From NCBI GenBank assembly GCA_023389315.1, contig JAEWEQ010000041.1, forward strand, positions 1 through 23,189: a DNA stretch of 23,189 nucleotides, given 5' to 3'. The stretch's first letter is position 1, and each line of letters opens with the position of its first letter. Positions 6,976 to 15,511 of this stretch are shown here, in pieces. Origin of the DNA: Actinomycetes bacterium. GTDB taxonomy: Bacteria > Actinomycetota > Actinomycetes > Actinomycetales > Actinomycetaceae. The position numbers and the translations under genes were made by a program. The notes under the pieces are model-generated. The model was not told the origin of the DNA. It saw nothing but the letters and a program-made list of their open reading frames with translations, and did no database searches.

Positions 6976-8543
6976 CAGCGCCCACCCAGCATCCGCTTAA
7001 TGTCATCGGGCAGGTCATCCAGGGTCGGTTTGGGGCCATCTTGCGGCAGGCCGAAAGCGGCGCCGCGGCGCTGCTCGCGCGGCAACATGGCTTGCAGTTC
7101 CTGCTGGCGGCGCTTCGCCGGGTTACCAGAGACCTTGGACTTGGACTTTTTCTTAACTTTCTTCGGCTGGCGCGCCCCGGCACGCTTACCCGCTCCTGGC
7201 AGGTTTCCCATACCGGGGAAACCACCCATGCCGGGCATACCGCCGCCCGCCCCCATGCGTTTAGTCATCTCCCGCATGGCTTCGAAGTTCTTCACAAAAG
7301 TGTTGATCTGGGCCACACTCACCCCCGCGCCGCGGGCAATACGGGCCCGGCGGGAGCCGTTGAGGATCCGCACGTCGCGTCGCTCCGCCGGGGTCATGGA
7401 GTGAATGATCGCTTCGATGCGGTCAATCTGACTGTCATCGAGCATGTCCAGCTGGTCGCGGTACTGCCCGATACCTGGCATCATGCCCACCAGTTTCTTC
7501 AGCGACCCGAGCTTGCGGATCTGCTGCAACTGCCCTAGGAAATCCTCCAAGGTGAGTTCCCCAGACAGGGCTTTTTGGGCGGCGGCTTCGGCTTCTTGCT
7601 GGTCGATCTTCTTTTCGGCCTGCTCGATCAGGGTGAGGATGTCCCCCATGTCGAGGATCCGCCCGGCCATGCGGTCCGGGTGGAAACGTTCGAAGTCCTC
7701 CAGGCCTTCACCGGTGGAGGCGAATAGGATCGGCTGGCCGGTGACGCCGCGCACCGATAGGGCCGCACCGCCGCGCGCATCACCGTCGAGTTTGGAGAGC
7801 ACCACGCCGGTGAATCCCACACCATCGCGGAACGCCACTGAGGTGTGGACCGCGTCTTGGCCAACCATGGCGTCCAGCACGAAGAGGATCTCGTGGGGGT
7901 TCACGGCGTCGCGAATGTCGCGCGCCTGCTGCATCATTTCTTCGTCCACACCCAGGCGACCAGCGGTGTCCACAATCACCAGGTCGTAGCCGTTCTCAAT
8001 GGCGTGGTTCACGCCCGAGCGTGCCACCTGCACCGGGTCCCCCACCCCGTTGCCGGGTTCGGGCGCCCACACTTCCACGCCGGCGCGCTGCCCCACTACC
8101 TGCAGCTGCGTGACGGCGTTGGGGCGTTGCAGGTCGGAGGCGACCAGCAGCACGCGTTTGCCTTCTTCTCGCATCCAGTGCCCGAGTTTGCCCGCCAGGG
8201 TGGTTTTACCGGCACCTTGCAGACCGGCGAGCATAAACACCGTGGGTCCGCGCTGGGCGAAGTGCAGCTGCCGGGTTTCCCCGCCCAGGATTTCCACCAG
8301 TTCGTCGTGCACGATCCGCACGATTTGCTGGCCCGGGTTGAGTCCTTGGGTGACGAGGGCGCCGCGGGCCTTCTCCCGTACCTGCGCGGTGAACTCCCGT
8401 ACCACCGGTAGCGCCACGTCCGCGTCCAGGAGGGCGCGGCGGATTTCGGCGGTAGTTTCGTTAATGTCCGATTCACTGATGATCCCTTTGCCGCGCAGTT
8501 TGCGGAAAGAGTCACTTAGGCGTGAGGACAGGTTGTTGAACAC
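6975..8543 (-). CDS. ffh: Signal recognition particle protein Ffh
   Basis: The SRP54 GTPase, which with 4.5S/SRP RNA delivers nascent membrane and secreted proteins to FtsY; cytosolic and membrane-associated. It has 522 residues. The N domain is 1-90. The G domain shows GLQGAGKTT (107-115), the DTAGR box (192-196) and SKLDG (250-254). A Met-rich M domain spans about 330-455 with GGGMPGMGGFPGMGNLPG. A Lys-rich C-terminal tail of about 50 residues follows, ending DDLPDDIKRMLGGR. The GTG start at 8543 has GAGGAG 7 bases upstream. It is followed by the overlapping amidohydrolase gene. A 244-base gap with octamer hairpins separates it from ftsY, so it may have its own promoter, but I could not place one with confidence. 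Confidence 0.97.
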   Translation of the reverse strand: MFNNLSSRLSDSFRKLRGKGIISESDINETTAEIRRALLDADVALPVVREFTAQVREKARGALVTQGLNPGQQIVRIVHDELVEILGGETRQLHFAQRGPTVFMLAGLQGAGKTTLAGKLGHWMREEGKRVLLVASDLQRPNAVTQLQVVGQRAGVEVWAPEPGNGVGDPVQVARSGVNHAIENGYDLVIVDTAGRLGVDEEMMQQARDIRDAVNPHEILFVLDAMVGQDAVHTSVAFRDGVGFTGVVLSKLDGDARGGAALSVRGVTGQPILFASTGEGLEDFERFHPDRMAGRILDMGDILTLIEQAEKKIDQQEAEAAAQKALSGELTLEDFLGQLQQIRKLGSLKKLVGMMPGIGQYRDQLDMLDDSQIDRIEAIIHSMTPAERRDVRILNGSRRARIARGAGVSVAQINTFVKNFEAMREMTKRMGAGGGMPGMGGFPGMGNLPGAGKRAGARQPKKVKKKSKSKVSGNPAKRRQQELQAMLPREQRRGAAFGLPQDGPKPTLDDLPDDIKRMLGGR

Positions 8544-8729
8544 TTCGGTCTCCTCGCAAGGATGGTTTTTTAACTGCCCTCTACCTTACCGAATTCGCTC
8601 CCGCGCCACTTAGCTGGGCGGCTTTCGGTAAGCAAAACCACCCTTATCCACAGTCCGATTCGCGAGGACGGCGGGCAGCCAAGTCCGCCGCGTGCGGTTG
8701 GCCCCTCGCTGCCAGCTTGCTTCCATTCA

Positions 8730-8752
8730 CGAGGACGGGGGCACCGTCCTCG
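8730..8752. repeat. Hairpin of two inverted CGAGGACGG copies downstream of ftsY
   Basis: CGAGGACGG (8730-8738) and CCGTCCTCG (8744-8752) pair perfectly over 9 bp with a 5-base loop. It lies 36 bases after the ftsY stop. A third octamer copy occurs at 8663-8670. There is no T-run on the minus side. Together these three copies are the main content of the 8544-8787 gap; nothing else was recognised there. Confidence 0.7.
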
Positions 8753-8787
8753 CCGGTCGGTACCCCCGTAATGGTTGAGATTGTCCC

Positions 8788-10008
8788 TCAGGCCAGCAGT
8801 GCCTCCACGAAGGCTTGAGGGTCGAAGGGAGCCAGGTCGTCAGCGCCCTCCCCCAGGCCCACGAGTTTCACCGGGACCCCAAGTTCGCGCTGCACCGACA
8901 CCACGATGCCGCCCTTGGCGGAACCATCGAGCTTGGTGAGCACCACACCGGTGATGTTCACCGCTTCGGCGAAGGCTTCGGCTTGGCGCATCCCGTTTTG
9001 CCCGGTGGTGGCATCCAACACCAGCAGGGTTTCGGCCACCGGGCCTTGTTTTTCAATCACGCGCTTGACTTTGCCCAGCTCGTCCATCAGGGCGGTTTTG
9101 TTCTGTAGGCGCCCAGCAGTATCTACCAACACCACGTCCACCCCAGCTTCCCGTCCTCGGGACACTGAGTCGAAGGCCACGGACGCGGGGTCGCGCCCCT
9201 CCACTTCGCTGCGCACGGTTTCCACGCCGACGCGCTCACCCCAGGTGGCGAGCTGTTCAGAAGCCGCGGCGCGGAAAGTGTCAGCCGCCCCCAGGATCAC
9301 GGTTTTACCTTCCGCCACCAGCAGGCGGGCGAGTTTACCGACGGTGGTGGTTTTCCCAGTGCCGTTGACCCCCACCATCAGCACCACCGCGGGGTGCTCG
9401 GTGTCACCGGCGGGACGTTCCAAGTTCAGGGAGCGGTCCATGTCCGGGTCCACCAGTTTGAGTAGTTCCGCGGCCAGGAGTTCACGTACCTTCACCGGGT
9501 CACTGGTGTCGTGGACTTTCACGGCGGTGCGCAGGTTCCCCATGATTTCTTCGGTGGCGTCCAGTCCCAGGTCGGCCATCAGCAGGGTGTCTTCGATTTC
9601 CTCCCAGTCCATCTCCGACAGGTCCCCGCGCGAGAGGATGGACAGCAAAGTGGCACCCAGTTTGCCTGATCCGGCCAGGCGGGCGCGCAGGCGTTGCATG
9701 CGTCCGACACGTGATTCCGGTTCGTCGAGGGCGGGTGCGGCCGGCTTAGCAACAGTGACGTCCTCAGCCGGCTCGGGCAGGTCTGCTTCCGTGACGGTCG
9801 GTGGTGGTAGTTGCGCACCGCTTGGTTCGGTGGTGTCGGGGATGACTTGGTCCGGCACCGGTAGTTCGGTGCGGGTGGGGCCGGGCGGTAGCTCGCGCCC
9901 GCGTTTCCATTTGCCCACACCGATGCCGGCGAAAAGCAGCACCAGCAAGATGGCGCCAACTGTCACCATCCCGGCGGTGGTGGATAAGAATTGCATGATT
10001 TCGTTCAT
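8788..10008 (-). CDS. ftsY: SRP receptor FtsY
   Basis: The membrane-associated SRP receptor GTPase that docks Ffh-ribosome complexes at the translocon. It has 406 residues. A hydrophobic N-terminal anchor (about 14-33) is followed by KWKRGR, an acidic/Pro-rich linker (about 40-100), and then the NG domain. The NG domain shows GVNGTGKTT (213-221), AADTFRAAASEQL (241-253), DTAGR (296-300) and TKLDGSAKGG (358-367), ending GLGEGADDLAPFDPQAFVEALL. The membrane anchor is typical of actinobacterial FtsY. ATG at 10008 gives the complete anchor; an ATG four codons later would also work. The Shine-Dalgarno sequence is weak. The gene lies downstream of the repeat array and the small membrane protein gene. 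Confidence 0.96.
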   Translation of the reverse strand: MNEIMQFLSTTAGMVTVGAILLVLLFAGIGVGKWKRGRELPPGPTRTELPVPDQVIPDTTEPSGAQLPPPTVTEADLPEPAEDVTVAKPAAPALDEPESRVGRMQRLRARLAGSGKLGATLLSILSRGDLSEMDWEEIEDTLLMADLGLDATEEIMGNLRTAVKVHDTSDPVKVRELLAAELLKLVDPDMDRSLNLERPAGDTEHPAVVLMVGVNGTGKTTTVGKLARLLVAEGKTVILGAADTFRAAASEQLATWGERVGVETVRSEVEGRDPASVAFDSVSRGREAGVDVVLVDTAGRLQNKTALMDELGKVKRVIEKQGPVAETLLVLDATTGQNGMRQAEAFAEAVNITGVVLTKLDGSAKGGIVVSVQRELGVPVKLVGLGEGADDLAPFDPQAFVEALLA

Positions 10009-10136
10009 GTAACCATCATGGCGTATTCACCGGGCAGTGGCTAGCGCGGCCGAGGGGAGTTCAACCACAGATCCGCCACTTGGCGTCTTGGCGCAGTGGT
10101 CACGATTGCGCCCTGAATGAGGGGCCGGGAGACGCG

Positions 10137-10320
10137 GGTTATGCGCCCGGCAGTGCCAGATGCGCAAAGATTATTCGCCGCGCAGTTCCAGTGCGGAGCG
10201 CTCGTATCCGTGCGCATGCGGTCGTGCGGGTTACTCTCCGCGCAGCTGCAGTTTCGGACCGATCGTATCGGTGCACTTACAGGCGCGCGGGTTACTCGCC
10301 GCGCAGTTCCAGTTTCGGCA
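10137..10320. repeat. Degenerate array of about 60-bp direct repeats
   Basis: Three clear copies of a unit of about 60 bp begin at about 10170, 10230 and 10291, each headed by GTTACTCGCCGCGCAGTTCC or a variant. The spacers also resemble each other, with CGTATCSGTGC at 10203 and 10264. A fourth, decayed piece may lie at 10137-10159. The rightmost copy contains the stop codon and last codons (KLELRGE-stop) of the small membrane protein gene. The other copies repeat that end, including a stop in the same relative position. This array fills most of the 283-base gap upstream of ftsY. Confidence 0.75.
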
Positions 10321-10576
10321 GTTCTTCCGCACGCAGGTAGGCGGAACCAGCCACGGCTTCGAGCGCGATTACCGAGTCAAGGTTGGTGGTCAGCGGTACC
10401 ACGCGTTCACCTTCTTCGGTGGCGGGGTCGTGGTTCTTCAACTGGTTGGTGGTTTCAATAATGTGGCTCTGCCAGTCGGAGACGCTGCGGCGAGTGGTGA
10501 GCAGCCCTGCGAGCACGGCCACTGCCACCAGCAGGACCGCGAGCATGGTGAGAATGAAGAAAAAGACTGCTTGCAC
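10292..10576 (-). CDS. Small single-pass membrane protein of unknown function
   Basis: I do not recognise this gene. From the chosen GTG it encodes 94 residues: an immediate hydrophobic segment (about residues 2-27, QAVFFFILTMLAVLLVAVAV), a basic TTRR stop-transfer, then a polar, probably cytoplasmic domain of about 65 residues ending KLELRGE. An in-frame GTG at 10621 would give 109 residues. However, the best promoter (TAAAAT at 10630-10625) would start transcription after that codon. The GTG at 10576 has AAGG 8 bases upstream, so it is preferred. It lies between smc and ftsY. Its 3' end forms part of the direct-repeat array. A role in the SRP/FtsY context is possible but unsupported. Confidence 0.65.
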   Translation of the reverse strand: MQAVFFFILTMLAVLLVAVAVLAGLLTTRRSVSDWQSHIIETTNQLKNHDPATEEGERVVPLTTNLDSVIALEAVAGSAYLRAEELPKLELRGE

Positions 10577-10624
10577 GCTCCCCACCTTGCCAGGATTTTC
10601 CGCAACCGCCCACTCGGACACGCG

Positions 10625-10653
10625 ATTTTACCGGATTGTGACAGTTTGCTCAG
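10625..10653 (-). promoter_or_regulatory. Candidate promoter for the small membrane protein gene
   Basis: TAAAAT (10630-10625), a 5/6 -10 match, is preceded by CTGAGC (10653-10648), a weak -35, across 17 bases. The predicted start of transcription near 10618 rules out the upstream GTG at 10621 and favours the GTG at 10576. Confidence 0.45.
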
Positions 10654-10662
10654 GCGTTTGAA

Positions 10663-13600
10663 TCACGAGGACGTTTCCTGGCCTGCCTCTTCAACCGCCC
10701 CGGGCACTTCCGCATCCACCCGGTCCGCTTGCGCCAACCGCGAGGACACCACCGAGGTCACACCCGAACGCATCGTCACCCCATACAGCGCGTCCGCGAT
10801 CCGCATGGTGCGCTTTTGGTGCGTCACAATGATCAACTGCGAATCCTCCCGCAGCTGCTTGAAGATATCCAACAACCGAGTGAGGTTGACATCGTCCAGG
10901 GCGGCTTCGACCTCGTCCATCACGTAGAACGGGGAGGGGCGGGCTTTGAAGATCGCCACCAGCAACGCCACCGCCGCCAAGGATCGCTCCCCACCCGAAA
11001 GCAGCGACAGCCGGTTGATTTTCTTACCCGCCGGGCGCACTTCGATCTCCACCCCGGTGTTCAACATGTCTTCGGGGTCGGTCAATGATAGTTTCCCGGT
11101 GCCGCCGGGGAACAGGGTGGCGAAGACTTGTGCGAAAGCTGCTTGGGTGTCGTGGAAAGCGGAGGTGAACAATTCCTCCACCCGCGTGTCGACTTCCTCC
11201 ATAATCTCCAACAGGTCGGCTTTGGACTGCGTCAGGTCACGCAGCTGGTCGTTTAGGAACTTATGGCGAGCACTGAGGGCTTCGTGTTCTTCCAACGCCA
11301 GCGGGTTGATGGCCCCCAACCGGTCTAGTTCCCGTTGGGCTTTGCGCAAGCGTTTTTCTTGTTCTTCCCGCACGTACGGGTAGGGTTCTTCGTCTTCCAC
11401 CAGGTTGTGGGGCCCGAACTGGTCGATTAAGTCCGCTACTTCCATCCCCAGCGCTTCCACCGCTTCAGCCGCCGCATGGTCGTAGCGCAACCGCACTTCT
11501 TGCAGGGCGATTTCATCGCGGTGGGCGGCGTCGGATACTTCCAGCAGTTGTGCCCGCAGGTCATCGACGTCGCGGCGGCGGGCGGCCGCGATTTCGGACG
11601 CTTCGGTGCGTTCAGATTCGGCTGCCTCCAGCGCGCGGGCGGCTTCTTCCACGCTGGTTTCCGCTACTGCGAGGACGGGGCCGATCTGTTCGGCGACCGC
11701 GGCGGTGGCGCGGTGGCGGCGTTGACGAGCGGTTTCTTGTTGGCGCCAGGAGCGTTCTTCTTCGCGGGCCCGCCCCAGTTGTTGGCGCAGGCTGCGGGCT
11801 CGGTCTTTGGCGCGGGTGGAGCGTTCTTCCAAGGTGCGAAGTTGTAGCCGCTGGTTGGTTTCCGCGGCCCGCGCTTCGCGGGCTGTTTCTTCCGCGGCCT
11901 CCGCCTGGGTGCGGGCTTGTTCGGGGTCTGGCAGGGGCGGCAGTGCCTGGGTTTGTGCTTGCTTACTTTCGGCTTCTGCCAACGCTTCGCGGGCGCGCTC
12001 CACGCCGCTGGCGATGCGGTCGCGGGCCTGGCACAGTCGTTCGTACTCCCCTTGTGCTGACCGCGCGGCGGAGGAGGCGCGGGCGTGTCGTTCGATTTCT
12101 TTGGCGCGCGCCGCGTCAGCTTGCCGCATGAGGGTGAGTGCTTCGTTGGCGGCTTTCACGGCCGCTTCATATTCCCCGCGGGTGTCTTTCAACTTGGCCC
12201 GCACGGTCTCCAGGGCAGATTTAGCGTTCGCGGTTTCAGCTTCGGCCCGCTCGTATTCGGCGTATTGGCGCAGCACGGAGGAGCTTTCCTCCCCCGCGGT
12301 TTGCACGCTGTAGGGGGTGAGGATGTCTCCGGTGAGGGTGGCCACGCGCGTCACTGCGGGGACTTTGAGCGCCTGGCAGGCGGTGTCGAAGTCGGGGGCG
12401 ATGACTGCACCCGACAGCAGGGCTTCCACGGTGGCGCGGGCTTTGGGGTCGGCGGTGACAATTTCTTCCGCCCGGGCGCAGCGCGGTGGCAGTTTCGCAG
12501 CGTCCACTTCCGCCCCGGCGCTGCCTCGTCCGGCGCCCGCCGCCTCAGCTAGCGCCATGCGCCGGGCGTGGCCGTCGTTGAACTTGGCGGCGGTTTCGAT
12601 CCCCGCCACCAGGGCGGAGTCGGTGAGGGGCTCCAGCAGCGCGGCAACCGCGTTTTCGTAACCGCTAGTAATGGACACCAGGGCAGCCAGGACGCCCCAC
12701 ACGTCCTCGTCACCACTATCAAGCAGCTGCGCGGTAGTGTCTGGCGGAGTGAGGGCCTGCCCCAGGGTTTCCAGTCGCGCCTGCCAGGTGGCAACCTGGG
12801 AATACGCCTGGGTTTCTTCACGCACCAACTTATCCACGGCTTCGCGCAAACTATCGCGCGTGGCATTCGCCGCGGCCAGGGCTTGCGCGCCACTGTCGTC
12901 CTCGTCTGGGCGCTCCCCCAGCGCTGCCAACTGGGCTTGCGCGGCTTGGGCGCGCTCCTCAGCCTGCTTCACGGCTTCTTCCATGCGCCCCACTTCCGCG
13001 GTGGCGGCGTTGAGGCGGTCGCGGGCGGATTGCACATCACCCACCAGGCGGGCAATCTGTTCGCGCCGGCGCGCATGGTCGGCTTCTAGTTCGCGCACCT
13101 GCTGCATGTGTTTGCGGGCGGCATCTTCAGCGGCTTCGCGGTCTTTGACGCAGGCTTGCAGTTGGCTTTGCGCCGCTTCTACGTCTTGCAGCAGTTGGGC
13201 GTCTTCAGCGTTGGCGTTTTCGGCCCGCTGATTCAGGTCAGCGATGTTCGAGTTCGGGGCTGGCAGCGGACGCGACAGGCTCATGGCGCGGTCCGCTGCC
13301 AGGGAGTTCAGGGTGGAGAGGGCCGCGCGCACCGCGGTGAATTCTTGCCACAGGCGGGTTAGTTCTTGGGTGCGCGGAGTTCCGCGGCGCGCCGTTTCTT
13401 CAGCCGCTTCGAGGGCGGTCTTAGCGGTTTCCAGCTGGGCGTTTAGTTGGTTGCGCCGCTGGGTGAGTTCGGCTCCGGAGGCTTCCCCGGCCCGCAGGCG
13501 TTCGTCCAAGTTTTGTAGTTCGTCAGCCAGCAGGCGGGCGCGGGCGTCGCGCACGGTGGCTTGGATGATGCCGGCCCGGCGCGCGGTTTGAGCTTGTTTA

Positions 13601-14217
13601 GCTAGGGGCCGCAGTTGCCGTTCGATCTCTCCCACCAGGTCGCGCACCCGCACCAGGTTCGCTTCCATGGAGTCGAGTTTGCGTAGGGCGCGTTCTTTGC
13701 GGCGCCGGTGTTTGAGCACTCCGGCGGCTTCTTCGATGAAGCCGCGCCGTTCCATCGGCCCGGAGGCCAGTACCGCGTCAAGCTGTCCCTGTCCGACGAT
13801 GACGTGCATTTGTCGACCCATGCCGGTGTCGGACAGTAGTTCTTGGATGTCCAGCAGGCGGCAGGGGGTGCCGTTGATGGAGTATTCGGAGCCGCCCCCG
13901 CGGAAGAGGGTGCGTGAGATGGTGACTTCGGTGTAGTCGATCGGCAGCGCCCCGTCGGCATTGTCGATGGTGAGTGACACTTGGGCGCGCCCCAGCGGAG
14001 CGCGCCCAGCGGTGCCAGCGAAAATCACGTCCGACATTTGCCCGCCGCGCAGGTTCTTCGCACCTTGTTCCCCCATCACCCAGGCGAGGGCGTCCACCAC
14101 GTTGGACTTACCTGAGCCGTTGGGCCCGACCACGCAGGTGATCCCGGGTTCCAGGTTCAGCGTGGTGGTGGAGGCAAAGGATTTGAAGCCTCTCAGGGTG
14201 AGGGTTTTAAGGTGCAT
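10663..14217 (-). CDS. smc: Chromosome segregation ATPase Smc
   Basis: The structural-maintenance-of-chromosomes ATPase, which condenses and segregates DNA with ScpA/ScpB on the nucleoid. It has 1184 residues, the family's usual size. The N-terminal head begins MHLKTLTLRGFKSFA with Walker A GPNGSGKS (31-38). A long Ala/Glu/Arg-rich coiled coil is broken by a hinge at about 500-660. The C-terminal head has LSGGERS (1073-1079), Walker B ending VMDE (1099-1102) and an Asp-loop LDDVN. It ends with a short variable tail (EEAGQETSS). ATG at 14217 has no clear Shine-Dalgarno sequence and lies 30 bases after the ndk stop. A CGAGGACG octamer directly abuts the stop codon region. Confidence 0.97.
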   Translation of the reverse strand: MHLKTLTLRGFKSFASTTTLNLEPGITCVVGPNGSGKSNVVDALAWVMGEQGAKNLRGGQMSDVIFAGTAGRAPLGRAQVSLTIDNADGALPIDYTEVTISRTLFRGGGSEYSINGTPCRLLDIQELLSDTGMGRQMHVIVGQGQLDAVLASGPMERRGFIEEAAGVLKHRRRKERALRKLDSMEANLVRVRDLVGEIERQLRPLAKQAQTARRAGIIQATVRDARARLLADELQNLDERLRAGEASGAELTQRRNQLNAQLETAKTALEAAEETARRGTPRTQELTRLWQEFTAVRAALSTLNSLAADRAMSLSRPLPAPNSNIADLNQRAENANAEDAQLLQDVEAAQSQLQACVKDREAAEDAARKHMQQVRELEADHARRREQIARLVGDVQSARDRLNAATAEVGRMEEAVKQAEERAQAAQAQLAALGERPDEDDSGAQALAAANATRDSLREAVDKLVREETQAYSQVATWQARLETLGQALTPPDTTAQLLDSGDEDVWGVLAALVSITSGYENAVAALLEPLTDSALVAGIETAAKFNDGHARRMALAEAAGAGRGSAGAEVDAAKLPPRCARAEEIVTADPKARATVEALLSGAVIAPDFDTACQALKVPAVTRVATLTGDILTPYSVQTAGEESSSVLRQYAEYERAEAETANAKSALETVRAKLKDTRGEYEAAVKAANEALTLMRQADAARAKEIERHARASSAARSAQGEYERLCQARDRIASGVERAREALAEAESKQAQTQALPPLPDPEQARTQAEAAEETAREARAAETNQRLQLRTLEERSTRAKDRARSLRQQLGRAREEERSWRQQETARQRRHRATAAVAEQIGPVLAVAETSVEEAARALEAAESERTEASEIAAARRRDVDDLRAQLLEVSDAAHRDEIALQEVRLRYDHAAAEAVEALGMEVADLIDQFGPHNLVEDEEPYPYVREEQEKRLRKAQRELDRLGAINPLALEEHEALSARHKFLNDQLRDLTQSKADLLEIMEEVDTRVEELFTSAFHDTQAAFAQVFATLFPGGTGKLSLTDPEDMLNTGVEIEVRPAGKKINRLSLLSGGERSLAAVALLVAIFKARPSPFYVMDEVEAALDDVNLTRLLDIFKQLREDSQLIIVTHQKRTMRIADALYGVTMRSGVTSVVSSRLAQADRVDAEVPGAVEEAGQETSS

Positions 14218-14247
14218 TGATGGGGGCGGGCAGTTGTCGGAGGGGTG

Positions 14248-14718
14248 TTACTTGGCGGGTTTTTCTTCGTAGGTCAGCTCGGGAAACCACAGGCCGATTT
14301 CCCGGGCGGCCGACAGCGGGGAGTCGGAACCGTGGACAATGTTTTCCACATTCCCGGTGCCCCAGTCGCGTCCCAGGTCACCGCGGATGGTGCCGGGAGC
14401 CGCCAAGGTGGGGTTGGTGTTGCCCATCAGGGAGCGGATGCCTTCGATCACGCGGTCGCCTTCCACCACGATGGCCACCACCGGGCCGGAGGACATGTAT
14501 GCGACCAGGTCCTGGAAGAAGTGCTTGTCTTGGTGTTCTACGTAGTGTTCGCGCAGCAGTTCTTCGTTGGCTTTCTTAATCTTCAGGCCTTTGAGGACGT
14601 AGCCTTTGGCTTCGATGCGTCGCAGCACTTCACCGGTGAGGCCGCGAGCGAACCCGTCGGGCTTTACCAGGACGAGGGAGTGTTCTTTGTCGGCATCGAG
14701 CAGGTCGGGAGTAGGCAT
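14248..14718 (-). CDS. ndk: Nucleoside diphosphate kinase
   Basis: Transfers the gamma-phosphate between NTPs and NDPs through a phospho-histidine, balancing nucleotide pools in the cytosol. It has 156 residues. The motif NIVHGSDSP contains the catalytic His129, and SLVLVKPDGFARG (14-26) is the family's N-terminal strand and nucleotide-binding segment. It carries about 12 extra N-terminal residues relative to most Ndk (usually about 140). ATG at 14718 has AAAGGA about 7 bases upstream. It may be co-transcribed with smc, 30 bases downstream. Confidence 0.97.
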   Translation of the reverse strand: MPTPDLLDADKEHSLVLVKPDGFARGLTGEVLRRIEAKGYVLKGLKIKKANEELLREHYVEHQDKHFFQDLVAYMSSGPVVAIVVEGDRVIEGIRSLMGNTNPTLAAPGTIRGDLGRDWGTGNVENIVHGSDSPLSAAREIGLWFPELTYEEKPAK

Positions 14719-14789
14719 AGGTTTTCCTTTCGTGACGTCTTTGTGCAGGTCCTTTGGCTGCTGGCCTGGGCCTGCAGCTACCGCACCTA

Positions 14790-14795
14790 ATTATA
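14790..14795 (-). promoter_or_regulatory. Candidate ndk -10 box
   Basis: A perfect TATAAT occurs on the minus strand within an AT-rich stretch that stands out from the GC-rich surroundings, about 70 bases before the ndk ATG. No convincing -35 lies 17-18 bases upstream; it would fall in the end of dhaM. This suggests ndk can be transcribed separately from the dha operon. Confidence 0.45.
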
Positions 14796-14815
14796 TCTTG
14801 ATATGGAGATACCCG

Positions 14816-15511
14816 CTAGGAAGCGCAGAACCCTCCGGTGATTTTTGCCGAGATTTCCTCCAGTACCTGCGCTGCGTTGGGGCCGCGCACCTGCACTTCC
14901 ACGCTGTCGCCGTGGCGGATCCCAGCGGCCATGAGGGTCAGCACGGAGTTGGCTTCCACGCCGTTGACGGTCACTTCCGTGCCGGAGGCGTTCACCATTT
15001 GCGCCAGCAGCGCGGCGGGGCGGGCGTGTAGTCCTTCCGGTTCCCCCACTTCCAGGTGGGCGCTGGCGAAGTCGTCTGCGTCGCCACCGGGTGCAGGAGT
15101 CTTAGCTGACTGACTGGCGGCCCACATGCGACAAGCTTCCAGCGCGGCGTCGTACACCCCGCGCCCGTCCTTGCCTTGCTGGGCGGCGACCGCTGCCGAC
15201 ACCGCGCCTTCCACTAGCGGGGCGTTAGCGAAGTACACCGGTTCGTCTTCGTAGAACTCCATCACTGACTCCACCGTCATGGTGGCTGACCCCAGGTCGG
15301 TTAGGATCACCACTTCCAGGTCGCCGCCGCGAGCCTGAGCGACCGCGGTTTCGATCCGCTCGTAGCTGGTGCCGATACCCCCGTCCTCGCGCCCGGCGGC
15401 GGGGAAAAAACGCACGTCGGCAGCCATTTGGGAGGCCAGTTCCACCACGCCGCGGGCCAGGGTTTCACTGTGGGAGACGATCACCAGCGCGGTTTTCACG
15501 CCACTACCCAC
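14816..15511 (-). CDS. dhaM: Dihydroxyacetone kinase phosphoryl-donor subunit DhaM (EIIA-HPr)
   Basis: DhaM passes phosphate from the PTS to ADP bound on DhaL, in the cytosol. It has 231 residues. The N-terminal mannose-type EIIA domain (1-130) has the phospho-acceptor His14 in VIVSHSETLARG. An Ala/Pro linker (132-148) follows. The C-terminal HPr domain has the active-site His162 in EGLHARPAALL and a Ser at 189 in the regulatory-serine position. There is no enzyme I domain, so it must rely on the cell's general EI. The GTG at 15511 has GGAGG 6 bases upstream and overlaps the dhaL stop by 8 bases. Last gene of dhaK-dhaL-dhaM. Confidence 0.94.
   Translation of the reverse strand: MGSGVKTALVIVSHSETLARGVVELASQMAADVRFFPAAGREDGGIGTSYERIETAVAQARGGDLEVVILTDLGSATMTVESVMEFYEDEPVYFANAPLVEGAVSAAVAAQQGKDGRGVYDAALEACRMWAASQSAKTPAPGGDADDFASAHLEVGEPEGLHARPAALLAQMVNASGTEVTVNGVEANSVLTLMAAGIRHGDSVEVQVRGPNAAQVLEEISAKITGGFCAS

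Noticed and set aside
10080..10927. Plus-strand open frames across the repeat array
   Set aside because: They show repeated YSPRSSS-like peptides only because the DNA repeats, and they run antisense through the small membrane protein and smc. No ribosome-binding site or family match is seen.
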